Below are positions 53,912 to 63,041 of a stretch of DNA of 64,000 bases, piece by piece. Every line of letters begins with the position of its first letter. Within the stretch, counting starts at the first letter, position 1. The stretch lies in contig JAFZKB010000002.1 in the NCBI GenBank assembly GCA_017551865.1, positions 183,430 through 247,429 of the forward strand, given 5' to 3'. The notes under the pieces are model-generated. The model worked only from the letters and a program-made list of their open reading frames with translations. It searched no databases and was not told the DNA's origin. The stretch is from Clostridiales bacterium. Its GTDB lineage: Bacteria > Bacillota > Clostridia > Saccharofermentanales > Saccharofermentanaceae. The position numbers and the translations under genes are program-made.

Positions 53912-56900
53912 ATGGGGAAGACGAGGGGCAGAAGTTTAGTCAGTGTTTTGATCGTGTTGATCCTCCTTTTTGCGCCTCTTAGGATGCTTAAGGCACGAGA
54001 TGGTGTCGAGGTCGAGGTTATTCGCCAGGGTGGGGATTATTCAGATGTAGTCCAGATCAGCATTGAAAATACGACAACAAAAACTGTTATCGGATGGACG
54101 GTGACTTTTACTTGTCCAGAAGGTATGACAATTGCTATAAATCCAGCACCGTGGGGATGCACGGCTTCTGTTTCAGGGACAACCTGTACGGTCAAAGGCT
54201 ACGATTGGGGAGCAACTGTCAACGCGAATAAAGGTAAAAACCAAGTTGGTTTTCACTTCGGCGGACTGGAAATGCCGAATTCATGGAAGCCTTCCCGTGC
54301 AGATATCAAGCCGGTATTCGAAGAACCGACAAAGGAACCGACTAAGGAGCCGACAAAAGCTCCTACAAAAGCACCGACAAAGGCTCCTACCAAAGAGCCC
54401 ACGAAAACTCCGACTAAGGAACCTACAAAGGCTCCCACCAAGGCTCCGACAAAAGAACCTACAAAGACTCCTACCAAAGAACCTACGAAAGCTCCGACTA
54501 AGGGAGCAACTCCTACTACGGCGCCGACTAAATCACCGACGACTCCGCCGACACAGGCGCCGACACAGACAGTGACTCCTGTCGCGCCGACGGCCACCGA
54601 AGCAACTACGGTACCGACAGCGGAACCCACACCTTCCGGTGCAGGCCCGGTGACCACGGACACAGATCCGTCACAGACCACGACAACAAAACCTACAGAG
54701 ACGAAGCCGGATCCGAAAGGCGGTTCCGGAAAAGCGGCAGCCGGCGATGACTGGCTGACCACGGACGGCAATAAGATCGTCGATAAGAACGGCACCCAGG
54801 TATGGCTTACCGGTGTTAACTGGTTCGGCTATAACACCGGCACGAATATTTTCGACGGATGCTGGAGTTGTAATATGGATGCGGCCTTAAAGGCCATCGC
54901 CGATCACGGTTTCAATCTCCTTCGTATCCCGATTTCAGTCGAGCTGATCAACAACTGGAAAGACGGTGTATATCCGCAGGCGAATTTCAACCAGGCGACT
55001 AATGCCGAGCTGGTCGGCATGAACAGCCAGGAGATCTTCGACTATGCGCTGCGCCTCTGTAAGAAGTACGGCATCAAGGTCATGATCGATATCCACAGCG
55101 CCAATACGGATGCTTCCGGTCACATGACGAACCTGTGGTATACCGATAAGGTATCGCTGCAGGACTACTATTCCGCGCTCGTGTACATCGCCAACCGCTA
55201 TAAGAATGATGACACGATCGTGGCTTATGACCTCAAGAACGAGCCTCACGGCAAGCCGAATGAGGAGAAAGCGATCTGGAACGATTCCGAACTGGATAAC
55301 AACTGGCGGTATGTTGCCAAGACCGCCGGCTGGCTGATCCTGAAATATAACCCGAATGCCCTCATCGTGATCGAAGGTATCGAGATCTACCCGAAGGACA
55401 TTAAGGCGAACGGAGATTTCTCCAGCACCAATGATGCCGACTACTATTTCAACTGGTGGGGCGGAAACCTCCGCGGCGTAAAGGATTATCCGATCGACTT
55501 CGGTTCCGAAGAGAAGAACAGACAGATCGTCTATTCCCCGCATGACTACGGTCCGACTGTCTATAAGCAGCCGTGGTTTGAAGGATCTTTTACATACGAA
55601 TCCCTGAAAAAAGACTGCTGGGACGAAAACTGGTTCTACATCTACGAAGACGGCACAGCGCCGATCCTGATCGGTGAATGGGGCGGTTTCATGAACGATG
55701 AAGCGAACCTTTCCTGGATGACGGACCTTCGCCAGCTGATCTCCAACTATCACCTGAACTACACGTTCTGGTGCTTCAATGCCAATTCTTCGGATACCGG
55801 CGGACTGGTAAAAGATGATTTTACGACCTGGGACAATGAGAAGTACGAGTTTGTGAAGGAAGTTCTGTGGCAGGAAGACGGCAAGTTCGTCGGACTTGAC
55901 CACGAGGTTCCGCTCGGTGAAAACGGTATTTCGCTTTCGGCATATACCGGAACGATCGTAAACACGGAGAACCCCTCCGGCCCGACTGAAACTACAGCGA
56001 GCGGGACACAGGAAACGTCTGAGCCTTCGGCTTCGACGCCGGTGACGCCTGCGGCAGCAGCGGCTGCGACCGCGGCAAAGAAGGGCGTGCCGGTAGGAAA
56101 GATCGTCGGCTACGGATTCCTCGCATTGCTCCTGATCCTCGTCTGCATCTGCGTATATCTTTACTTCAAGCGTCCGAAGGACTGGAACCGCTTCATCGAC
56201 CGTTTCAATCTTCCGGAAAAACTAAAGCGCGATATCCCGTGGGAAGTAGCTCCGGAAGCGGCATCCACGACGAATGCCAGCGCGAATAATGAGTTTGCGG
56301 GACGTTTCCGTCCGGTTGCAAGGACCGCAGCGCCTTCGGAAGAAACGAAGACATCTGCTGCTTCGAAAGCAACATCTGCTGCATCCAGTCCATTCAAGCC
56401 GGCCCCGACAGCGACATCTGCGCAAAGACCTGCAGCAGCTAGACCGGTAGCTAGACCATCGGCACCCGCCACACAGAGACCAGCAGCGGCCAGACCTTCG
56501 GCGTCTGCCACACCTGCACAAAGACCTGCAGCAGCCAGACCAAGCGCACCAGCTACACCGGCGGCTTCGGCAACTCCGGCAGCCCCAGCGGCATCCGACA
56601 GTCCCTTCAAGCCGGCCCGTCCGGAAAGCCCGTTCAAGGCGGCTCCGATCAAGCGGCCCAATATGCGTCCGGCGGCTCTTTCCCCTGAAGAAGAGCTGAG
56701 CCTCGAAGAGCGTGTTAACCGCCTTGCCGAACAGATGAAGGCCGAGGAAGCAGCGCGTCAGGCAGCTTTGGCTAAGGCAGAAGTGGAAGCAGCACCGAAT
56801 ACACAGGCAGAATCAGGAAAACCGCAGATGGATGCGGCGCCAAAGACTCAGTCCGCGGCTCCTTCTTCCAGAAGGCCGTCTGCATTCCCGATGGCAAGAC

Positions 56901-57262
56901 CAGCCGCAAGACAGGCCGAAACACCAGCAGAGCAGACCCCTGCAGCCGGACGACCAATGGCAAGACAAGAAGCGCAGAGCCCTGCAGCAGGAAGACCGGC
57001 AGCAAAACCCGCGGAGGCAGATATCCCGCCGCTGGCCAGAATGGGCACAGGCGCATCTTCGGCAGAAGCAGAAAAAGAAGATCTTCCACCGATCGTTCCG
57101 ACCTGGGCGCATTCCCAGCTGGAACCGGACCGTCCGATCTGGGCGAAGAGTAATAACACGCAAGCGGAGGAATCGAAACCGGCGACGCGGGCACCGATCA
57201 AGCGACCGAACCTGAGACCGTCGGCGAAGAAACCGGATGACCCGACCAGTGACAAAAAGTAA
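53912..57262 (+). CDS. Membrane-anchored GH5 endoglucanase with CBM2-like module and long Pro/Ala tail
   Basis: The 1116-residue protein has a signal or anchor helix (residues 8-28), a CBM2-like beta module (about 30-125), a PTK repeat linker (139-198), a Pro/Thr linker, and a GH5 catalytic domain (about 285-660). The acid/base is E444 (YDLKNEPHG) and the nucleophile E589 (LIGEWGG). A membrane segment at about 726-750 is followed by about 365 residues rich in Ala, Pro, Arg and Ser. By topology this tail would be cytoplasmic if the catalytic domain is outside. Two copies of APIKRPN(M/L)RP sit in the tail. It likely degrades beta-glucan at the cell surface. GGGAAGTGAAA is the ribosome site. Confidence 0.88.
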   Translation: MGKTRGRSLVSVLIVLILLFAPLRMLKARDGVEVEVIRQGGDYSDVVQISIENTTTKTVIGWTVTFTCPEGMTIAINPAPWGCTASVSGTTCTVKGYDWGATVNANKGKNQVGFHFGGLEMPNSWKPSRADIKPVFEEPTKEPTKEPTKAPTKAPTKAPTKEPTKTPTKEPTKAPTKAPTKEPTKTPTKEPTKAPTKGATPTTAPTKSPTTPPTQAPTQTVTPVAPTATEATTVPTAEPTPSGAGPVTTDTDPSQTTTTKPTETKPDPKGGSGKAAAGDDWLTTDGNKIVDKNGTQVWLTGVNWFGYNTGTNIFDGCWSCNMDAALKAIADHGFNLLRIPISVELINNWKDGVYPQANFNQATNAELVGMNSQEIFDYALRLCKKYGIKVMIDIHSANTDASGHMTNLWYTDKVSLQDYYSALVYIANRYKNDDTIVAYDLKNEPHGKPNEEKAIWNDSELDNNWRYVAKTAGWLILKYNPNALIVIEGIEIYPKDIKANGDFSSTNDADYYFNWWGGNLRGVKDYPIDFGSEEKNRQIVYSPHDYGPTVYKQPWFEGSFTYESLKKDCWDENWFYIYEDGTAPILIGEWGGFMNDEANLSWMTDLRQLISNYHLNYTFWCFNANSSDTGGLVKDDFTTWDNEKYEFVKEVLWQEDGKFVGLDHEVPLGENGISLSAYTGTIVNTENPSGPTETTASGTQETSEPSASTPVTPAAAAAATAAKKGVPVGKIVGYGFLALLLILVCICVYLYFKRPKDWNRFIDRFNLPEKLKRDIPWEVAPEAASTTNASANNEFAGRFRPVARTAAPSEETKTSAASKATSAASSPFKPAPTATSAQRPAAARPVARPSAPATQRPAAARPSASATPAQRPAAARPSAPATPAASATPAAPAASDSPFKPARPESPFKAAPIKRPNMRPAALSPEEELSLEERVNRLAEQMKAEEAARQAALAKAEVEAAPNTQAESGKPQMDAAPKTQSAAPSSRRPSAFPMARPAARQAETPAEQTPAAGRPMARQEAQSPAAGRPAAKPAEADIPPLARMGTGASSAEAEKEDLPPIVPTWAHSQLEPDRPIWAKSNNTQAEESKPATRAPIKRPNLRPSAKKPDDPTSDKK
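54326..54505 (+). repeat. Fifteen PTKx codon repeats in the cellulase linker
   Basis: A 12-nt repeat coding PTKE, PTKA, PTKT or PTKG, fifteen units in a row with synonymous changes between them. It separates the carbohydrate-binding module from the GH5 domain. Confidence 0.9.
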
Positions 57263-58151
57263 TAATGGAACAAAGAAGGGAAGCTATTCCCGCGAAAGAA
57301 GGAGACCCCGTATCTTCGGGGGCTCCTATTTCATAATGGGCGTACTTCTGCATCCGTTCCTGATGAAGACCAGCGAGCGTTTTCTGTCACCTATGCAGGA
57401 GGTATTCCTCTTTCTGATGGCGATCGGGCTGACGCTTCTTATGTTTCTGATCACGAAAAGCCACCTCGTATGCTCGCTCCTTCAGACGGGCGGACTGATC
57501 CTCAATGTTGCGGTATTTATCTACGAAAACTTAGATGACGGATGGGGAGCCCTTATCAAGAATATGGACTACGAGTGGTGGTTTCGGATCATTCTGATGT
57601 GGTGCGCCGGCGTCTCCGTCACGATCATGATCCGGCTCTTTTCACATAAGAAATGGAATGCGGCGCATATCCGGAAGACCTTCAGCAGCGGATTTTTATG
57701 CTCAAGTATCGTCTTCTTTATTCTTTATATCCTCCTTCTTCTGGACCTTTTTATCTTCCAGAGAAGCACGGCCGCCGTGCGGATGAGCATGAACCTCATT
57801 CCGTTTAAAGGCGCATTTTCCATCTACTGGCCGCGGATCAGAAGCGGGCATTTCCAGAGCGGCGTTTTCGTGCAGTTCTTCGGGAATCTCCTGATCTTCA
57901 CGCCCCTCGGGTTCTATCTGGATCTGTGGTGGAGGAAAAAGCCGCATAAGTGGATCCTTTACCTGATCCCGGTCCTTCTGGCCAGCGCAATTGAACTGTG
58001 CCAGTACTTTTTCCGCATCGGCCAGTGCGATATCGATGACATGTGGATGAACGTGGTGGGTTTCTTCCTCGGTATTCTGCTTGTAAAGATCCTGGACATG
58101 ATCCGTACGAAGATCACGCAGGGCAAAGAAAAAACGATCTTCAAGTTCTGA
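57237..58151 (+). CDS. VanZ-like membrane protein
   Basis: The 304-residue protein has about eight membrane segments. Its C-terminal half fits the VanZ family: SMNLIPFKGAF, FFGNLLIFTPLGFYL, ASAIELCQYFFRIGQCDIDD and NVVGFFLGILL. VanZ proteins give low-level teicoplanin or lipoglycopeptide resistance in some species, but many members are of unknown function. The start overlaps the end of the cellulase gene by 26 nt. A short AT hairpin (ATCGT/ACGAT) follows the stop, without a clear terminator. Confidence 0.82.
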   Translation: MTRPVTKSNNGTKKGSYSRERRRPRIFGGSYFIMGVLLHPFLMKTSERFLSPMQEVFLFLMAIGLTLLMFLITKSHLVCSLLQTGGLILNVAVFIYENLDDGWGALIKNMDYEWWFRIILMWCAGVSVTIMIRLFSHKKWNAAHIRKTFSSGFLCSSIVFFILYILLLLDLFIFQRSTAAVRMSMNLIPFKGAFSIYWPRIRSGHFQSGVFVQFFGNLLIFTPLGFYLDLWWRKKPHKWILYLIPVLLASAIELCQYFFRIGQCDIDDMWMNVVGFFLGILLVKILDMIRTKITQGKEKTIFKF

Positions 58152-58199
58152 AAGATCGTCTCATTTTTCACGATAGAAGAAAAAATCAGATATTCTTCC

Positions 58200-59000
58200 T
58201 CACACCGATCCTCTCTCGAAAAAGAGGATCCAGCTTGTGGGAAGGATCTTCGATGCCAGGTGAAGTGCCTTCTGTCCCAGACCGAAGACCAGCATTCCTT
58301 TTCCTTTCTTCGCGGCCTTGATCGAGGCGGGGATAAGCTTGTCCGTAGTGGTCACAAACTTCGCCTTGATGCCGGTAAAGGTGGCATTCGGATCGTTTCT
58401 ACTGACCTTAATGAAGTCGGTATCTACAGGTCCCGGGCAGACGCAGGTGACGGAGATATTCTCTTTTTTCAGTTCTTCCCGAAGTGCTCTCGAAAACGAG
58501 ATCACATAGGATTTCGAAGCCGCATAGACGGCAAATCCCGGCTGCGGAAGAAAGCCCGCCGATGAGGCGATATTGATGATCGTTCCGGATCTTTTCCCGG
58601 AAAGACCGGTCATATAGGGAAGACATGTCCGTGTCACACAGGAAAGTGCATCGCAGTTTAATGCGATGGCGTTATGCGTATCGGATGCGGTTTGCTTGGA
58701 AAACTTCCCGCTTTTTCCCATACCGGCGCAGTTTATGAGGAGCCGGATCGCGGGCTTTTCCACGGAAAGAAGGGTAGAGAGCGCTTCGATGGATGCGGTA
58801 TCAGTAAGGTCTAAGGGAAGAACACGGGTACGGGTATTGCCGAGGGATTCTTTTAGCGCAGAAAGTTTATCTTTGCTTCGGGCGATCATCCAGATCTCAT
58901 CGAACGGGGCACCGAGGACTGCATCTTTTTCATCGAAAAGACGCTTGACGAATTCTTTTCCCATTCCGGAGGAGGCTCCGGTGATCACGGCAATATTCAT
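58200..59000 (-). CDS. Short-chain dehydrogenase/reductase
   Basis: The 266-residue protein is a classical SDR: the NAD(P) loop TGASSGMG at the N-terminus, LPLDLTD, NCAG, the catalytic Ser in NIASSAGF, and YAASK with catalytic Tyr and Lys. CPGPVDTDF follows. Substrate unknown; the C-terminal part (residues 225-266) is hydrophobic and may sit at the membrane, as in some lipid-acting members. AAGGAGCG upstream supports ATG 59000; the amidase gene ends 10 nt before. Confidence 0.9.
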   Translation of the reverse strand: MNIAVITGASSGMGKEFVKRLFDEKDAVLGAPFDEIWMIARSKDKLSALKESLGNTRTRVLPLDLTDTASIEALSTLLSVEKPAIRLLINCAGMGKSGKFSKQTASDTHNAIALNCDALSCVTRTCLPYMTGLSGKRSGTIINIASSAGFLPQPGFAVYAASKSYVISFSRALREELKKENISVTCVCPGPVDTDFIKVSRNDPNATFTGIKAKFVTTTDKLIPASIKAAKKGKGMLVFGLGQKALHLASKILPTSWILFFERGSV

Positions 59001-59010
59001 AGCGCGCTCC

Positions 59011-60198
59011 TTAGTTGCTCTGAATCTGCTTGAAATACTCCTCGAGAGAATCGCCTATGGAACCGCAGACGACCTTCATCTGTTCCTCATTCTGGAGGAT
59101 ACCGCGGTCGGTCTCATGGGATACGAACCCGAACTCCAGAAGCGTGCCGGTCAGGCCGATCTTGCGGATCACGGCCCAGTTGGCGGTGTAGACCGGCTTT
59201 TCCATATTGGACTTTAATGCCGGTGTATCTTTAACGATACCATCATAAAGGATCTGTGCATAGAGCTTGTTGCGATCATTCGGACGTCCGTTATATGCAT
59301 CGCGGACAGGAGCTCCTGCGGTCTGGTTCTTCGGATTAGATTCATATGTGTTTACGGAATCGTCAGTTACGTAGGTGACCTCGATGCCATGATGATCGAC
59401 CGGCTCGAAGGTCTTCTCGTCATAGTCGGCATTTAAGTGGATCGACATAAATACAACGTCTGTGAGCTTATACTCCATTTCGAAAAGTTCCCTAAGATCA
59501 TCGCCTACGCCGGTACCGGCCATAAAGCCCATGCCGCCCTTGTCGTAGGAATTGTCGTTGACCTTCTTTACATCTTCGAGTTTCTTTCGGAGTTCCTGCT
59601 CACGCTCTTCGGAGAAGGGAAGGAGACCCTTTTCCTTAGCGATGTCCATGCAGATCAGATGGATCTCGGCTACGCGGTAATAAAGGGAATAGTACTCGTC
59701 GTCGGTACGGGTGATGTATACGGTCGCACCGCGGCTCTTTAATTCGTCGGAAAGCATATTCGCGATCTTGATGGTGTAGGTAGGTTCCTCATTCTGATCG
59801 CTGTTGTAGGGATATGATGTTCCTCTGTCCCATCCACCGTGGCCCGGATCCAGGATGACATAGTATCCGGTAAGATCCTCAGGCAGTGTGGTGGGTTCGG
59901 AAGTGGCTTCCGTGGCCTGCGCCTCCGTGCCGATCGTCGTGACGGAAGTCAGCGAACTCAGCGCGGTAGGGCTGGTCTTGGAAGATTTAGATTTAAACAG
60001 ACCCGAGCGGCAGAGAAGATACACACCGCCACCAAGAACGAACACCATGCAGAAAACGATAATACATTTCGCAAAGAATATTCGACGGGCAATCTCGGCT
60101 TTGCTTCGAGAGGGGCGTTTGGTTTGGGAATAGGTTCGGGTTGGATTGGTATTGGTGGAGCCCCTTTGTTGTCTCGAATATTGTTGGTTGTTATTCAT
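59011..60198 (-). CDS. N-acetylmuramoyl-L-alanine amidase, membrane-anchored
   Basis: The 395-residue protein has a short cytoplasmic N-terminus, a membrane anchor (about residues 40-62), a Ser/Thr linker and an Amidase_3 domain: ILDPGHGGWDRG (zinc His), a Glu in DQNEEPTYTIKIA, MSIHLNA (zinc His) and the C-terminal catalytic Glu in TLLEFGFVSH. It cuts the MurNAc-L-Ala bond in peptidoglycan. ATG 60198 follows AGAGAGGAATGTT; the open frame from 60222 lacks it. It is a paralogue of the gene at 60336 but has its own promoter. Confidence 0.92.
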   Translation of the reverse strand: MNNNQQYSRQQRGSTNTNPTRTYSQTKRPSRSKAEIARRIFFAKCIIVFCMVFVLGGGVYLLCRSGLFKSKSSKTSPTALSSLTSVTTIGTEAQATEATSEPTTLPEDLTGYYVILDPGHGGWDRGTSYPYNSDQNEEPTYTIKIANMLSDELKSRGATVYITRTDDEYYSLYYRVAEIHLICMDIAKEKGLLPFSEEREQELRKKLEDVKKVNDNSYDKGGMGFMAGTGVGDDLRELFEMEYKLTDVVFMSIHLNADYDEKTFEPVDHHGIEVTYVTDDSVNTYESNPKNQTAGAPVRDAYNGRPNDRNKLYAQILYDGIVKDTPALKSNMEKPVYTANWAVIRKIGLTGTLLEFGFVSHETDRGILQNEEQMKVVCGSIGDSLEEYFKQIQSN

Positions 60199-60226
60199 AA
60201 CATTCCTCTCTTTTATGTGCACTTTA

Positions 60227-60254
60227 AGTATAAGCCATTCTGCTCATTTGTAAA
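60227..60254 (-). promoter_or_regulatory. Predicted promoter of the first amidase
   Basis: On the minus strand TTTACA (60254-60249), a 16 nt spacer and TATACT (60232-60227). Confidence 0.55.
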
Positions 60255-60335
60255 TTACTAAACAGACATTTTCGGCCAATGCACAGCGAAGAAATGCGCG
60301 AAATTCAAACTTTTTCATCAGAATGTCAAGAAACG

Positions 60336-61679
60336 TTATATCCCCGATTGAATAAAGTACATTTTGATGCCGTCACCGACAGATCTGGCGATATCATCCA
60401 CAGTGGAATCCAGCTGGAGCATCGCACGGTCATTATCGTCGGAGAGGAAGGCTGTCTCAAGAAGAACACCGGTCAGTCCATGCTCACGGAGGACTGCGTA
60501 GTTATCTGCCAGGACCGGATGAGCGTTGGTCTCAAATTCCGGGATGTTTCCTACGACATTATCGTAAAGGCAGCAGGCGAGAAGATAGTTGGAGTCATTG
60601 TCTCTTCCATAATAATCGTCACGGATCGGGAAGTCCGAACGCTTGAACTCGGAGTTCTCTCTCATCTGACGGTGTTCACTCTCGATGACAGAGTCATCCG
60701 TTACGTAATATGCCTGCGTACCGTGAAGGGTACGGCTCTCACTGGAGTTTAGGTGAATGGATAGGAAGATGACGTTGTCCAGTTCATATTCCATCTTGAA
60801 AAGATCCTCGAGGTCTTCGCCGACGCCGGAGCCGACCATGAGACCCATGCCGCCGGAGGCTACGGTATCTTCGTTGATATCGATGCTCTGCTGGAGCATA
60901 TTGCGGAGCTCAGCAGCACGGCTGCTGCTGAAGGGGAGTTTGCCCTGCTTTTCAGCGATGTCCATGCAGATCAGGTGCACCTGCGCAAGACGGTTATAAA
61001 GTGATACCCAGCTGTTGTCTGTACGGGTGATGTAAACTGTTGCACCTCTTGAAGTAAGTTCGTCTTTTACGCGAAGCGCGATGCGGAGAGTGAAGTCGCA
61101 TTCATCGTACTGCGGGTTATTGAAGGGGAAGACACAGCCTGTGTCGCGTCCGCCGTGACCCGGGTCCAGAATGACCGTATAGCCGGAAAGATCGTCGCTC
61201 TTCTTATCGTTCGGGAGAGTGTATTTGGAAGACTCGGACTCGGGAGTATAGTCGTCATTTCCCCAGTCTTCTCCCCAGTCTTCGCCCCAATCATCTTCAA
61301 TATCCCAGTCATCCCAGTCAGTATCATCTTTGGGTTTGACATAAGGAGCATCGTCTTCATCATCCCAGTCCCAGTCATCGAAATCCTCTGTTTCTGTAGG
61401 CTTTTTCGTGGAGTTACGGGACGAATCATTATAGTATTCTCCTTTTTTGTCGGAGGAGGAGCGTAAATTGGAGTTGCGGTTTTTCACATGATCCAGTTTT
61501 CCGTTCTTATCGAGGAAGAACAGGCATCCGGTCAGCCCGCCGAGAGCGATGAGGGCGACGAGAATAAAGATCAGGAGACGATGTAGAAAAAGGTCGCTCT
61601 GTCTCTTTTTCGCATTCGTTTTTTTACCCGAAGACGCATGAGAAGAATGCCCCTTGGGGGATGTGTTTTTCTTTTCCAT
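60336..61679 (-). CDS. N-acetylmuramoyl-L-alanine amidase with Asp/Trp-rich linker
   Basis: The 447-residue paralogue of the preceding amidase has a basic N-terminus, a membrane anchor (about residues 30-56), a spacer and an unusual acidic, Trp-rich linker (DWDWDDEDD, DWDDWDIEDDWGEDWGEDWG) at about residues 97-143. The Amidase_3 domain (ILDPGHGGRDTG, YDECDFTLRI, LSIHLNS, LLETAFLS) is complete. It likely shares a transcript with the sirtuin gene 23 nt upstream. AGAAAGGACTATAT supports ATG 61679. Confidence 0.92.
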   Translation of the reverse strand: MEKKNTSPKGHSSHASSGKKTNAKKRQSDLFLHRLLIFILVALIALGGLTGCLFFLDKNGKLDHVKNRNSNLRSSSDKKGEYYNDSSRNSTKKPTETEDFDDWDWDDEDDAPYVKPKDDTDWDDWDIEDDWGEDWGEDWGNDDYTPESESSKYTLPNDKKSDDLSGYTVILDPGHGGRDTGCVFPFNNPQYDECDFTLRIALRVKDELTSRGATVYITRTDNSWVSLYNRLAQVHLICMDIAEKQGKLPFSSSRAAELRNMLQQSIDINEDTVASGGMGLMVGSGVGEDLEDLFKMEYELDNVIFLSIHLNSSESRTLHGTQAYYVTDDSVIESEHRQMRENSEFKRSDFPIRDDYYGRDNDSNYLLACCLYDNVVGNIPEFETNAHPVLADNYAVLREHGLTGVLLETAFLSDDNDRAMLQLDSTVDDIARSVGDGIKMYFIQSGI

Positions 61680-61702
61680 ATATAGTCCTTTCTAAAAAGA
61701 AA

Positions 61703-62446
61703 TCAACGCAGTCTGGAGAAGATCTCTCCGAGTCCTTCGTGGAAAACGATCTCGGCGTAGCGGTCCTGCGCGGTTTCATCACGGTTCATGATGATCAGAT
61801 GTTTTCCCCGGAAATAATGAGTAAGTGTATTAGCCGGATAGACCGTAAGGGAAGTGCCTCCGATGATGAACACATCGGCTTTGGCCAGCGCATTGATCGC
61901 ATTCTCCCAGGCCTCATGCGGCAGGCTCTCTTCGTAGAGTGTGACATCCGGACGGAGTATGCCTCCGCACTCGCAGTGCGGGATCGCTTCTTTGGACGTA
62001 AAGAGGATATCGGCCGGATGCTCTTTTCCGCACTTGTCGCAGTACACTCTTTGAGTCGTACCGTGTACTTCATAGACTTTCCTGCTTCCGGCTTTCTGAT
62101 GGAGCCCGTCGATGTTCTGCGTGATCACGCAGGAAAGCTTCCCGGCTTTTTCCATCTCGGCGAGCTTGATATGGGTGATATTCGGTTCGATCTCCCGACA
62201 GTCCATTTTCTGTCTGTAGTATTCGAAGAAGACTTTCGGCTGATCGTAGAGGCAGCTGTGGCTCAGAAGATACTCCGGCGGGTACTTGTCGAACTGTACG
62301 TCATGCTGGTTATAAAGTCCGTCTTTGCTTCGGAAATCCGGAATGCCGCTCTCTGTGGACACACCTGCGCCACCGAAAAAGACAACGGATCTGGCTTCAT
62401 CTAAAATGCTCTGGAGTTTACTAAGTCTCTCTTCAAATGAAGACAT
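61703..62446 (-). CDS. cobB: NAD-dependent protein deacylase (sirtuin)
   Basis: The 247-residue protein is a Sir2: FFGGAGVSTESGIPDFRS, ITQNIDGLHQKAG with catalytic His in YEVHGTT, the zinc ribbon CDKCGKEH and CECGG, and GTSLTVYPANTL. It deacylates lysine using NAD. ATG 62446 follows GAGGTGAGCGT; the frame from 62479 has no site. A TGCTACAAT-like extended -10 lies just upstream (about 62480). Confidence 0.94.
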   Translation of the reverse strand: MSSFEERLSKLQSILDEARSVVFFGGAGVSTESGIPDFRSKDGLYNQHDVQFDKYPPEYLLSHSCLYDQPKVFFEYYRQKMDCREIEPNITHIKLAEMEKAGKLSCVITQNIDGLHQKAGSRKVYEVHGTTQRVYCDKCGKEHPADILFTSKEAIPHCECGGILRPDVTLYEESLPHEAWENAINALAKADVFIIGGTSLTVYPANTLTHYFRGKHLIIMNRDETAQDRYAEIVFHEGLGEIFSRLR

Positions 62447-62532
62447 ACGCTCACCTCTTCCTTTCACGAATCTACACACATTGTAGCACAGTGGATTAGG
62501 GAAATTGTGACGGATTATTCACGGCAGGAGGC

Positions 62533-62568
62533 GAAAAAATAACGGATATCTCACTTTGAGATATCCGT
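62533..62568 (-). terminator. Terminator after tRNA-Thr
   Basis: On the minus strand ACGGATATCTCA and TGAGATATCCGT pair around a 3 nt loop, then TTATTTTTTC. Confidence 0.92.
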
Positions 62569-62589
62569 CTGCGAGAATGATTCTCGAAT

Positions 62590-62665
62590 TGGAGCCTTTA
62601 ACCAGGATCGAACTGGTGACCTCATCCTTACCATGGATGCGCTCTACCTACTGAGCTATAAAGGC
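62590..62665 (-). tRNA. tRNA-Thr (anticodon GGT)
   Basis: The 76 nt cloverleaf has acceptor GCCTTTA/TAAAGGC, D-arm with AGCTCAGTAGGTAGAGC, anticodon stem CATCC/GGATG with loop ATGGTAA (anticodon GGT, decoding ACC), and T-arm with TTCGATC. CCA is encoded after the discriminator T. It is the second tRNA of a pair, with terminators after each. Confidence 0.97.
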
Positions 62666-62746
62666 AGATGGTGCTCCTTCTAAAGCACGACATACAGTTT
62701 GCCATCTACAAGGGAAAAAGTCAAGATATAAAGGCAGAAAGAGGGA

Positions 62747-62783
62747 GAAAAAAGAAGCTCCGTTTATGATGTGAACGGAGCTT
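62747..62783 (-). terminator. Terminator after tRNA-Gly
   Basis: On the minus strand AAGCTCCGTT and AACGGAGCTT pair around a 9 nt loop, followed by CTTTTTT. So the two tRNA genes may be separate transcripts. Confidence 0.9.
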
Positions 62784-62790
62784 TCTGATC

Positions 62791-62864
62791 TGGAGCGGAT
62801 AAAGGGAGTCGAACCCTCCTGTTCAGCTTGGGAAGCTGACGTTCTACCGATGAACTATACCCGC
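62791..62864 (-). tRNA. tRNA-Gly (anticodon CCC)
   Basis: The 74 nt cloverleaf has acceptor GCGGGTA/TATCCGC, anticodon stem TCAGC/GCTGA with loop TTCCCAA (anticodon CCC, decoding GGG), T-arm with TTCGACT and encoded CCA. CCC is a minor glycine isoacceptor that many low-GC Firmicutes lack. Confidence 0.96.
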
Positions 62865-62888
62865 ATTTTGCGCATAGGTACATTTGGA

Positions 62889-62917
62889 ATTGTGCCATGA
62901 ATGAAAGGATATGTCAA
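62889..62917 (-). promoter_or_regulatory. Promoter of tRNA-Gly
   Basis: On the minus strand TTGACA (62917-62912), a 17 nt spacer and CACAAT (62894-62889), 25 nt before the tRNA. Confidence 0.7.
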
Positions 62918-62978
62918 ACCAAAAGAAAGTGTTAATGAATATATACCGGAAAGACACACTTAAGCAATGATTTTTCGG

Positions 62979-63007
62979 TAGACTTAATCTGAACCCGAAT
63001 GTATTAT
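62979..63007 (+). promoter_or_regulatory. Predicted promoter of the small exported protein
   Basis: TAGACT (62979-62984), a 17 nt spacer and TATTAT (63002-63007), followed by the ribosome site AAAGGAGGAAGG. Confidence 0.5.
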
Positions 63008-63041
63008 TATAGGTAGCTGGATTGGTTAAAGGAGGAAGGAT

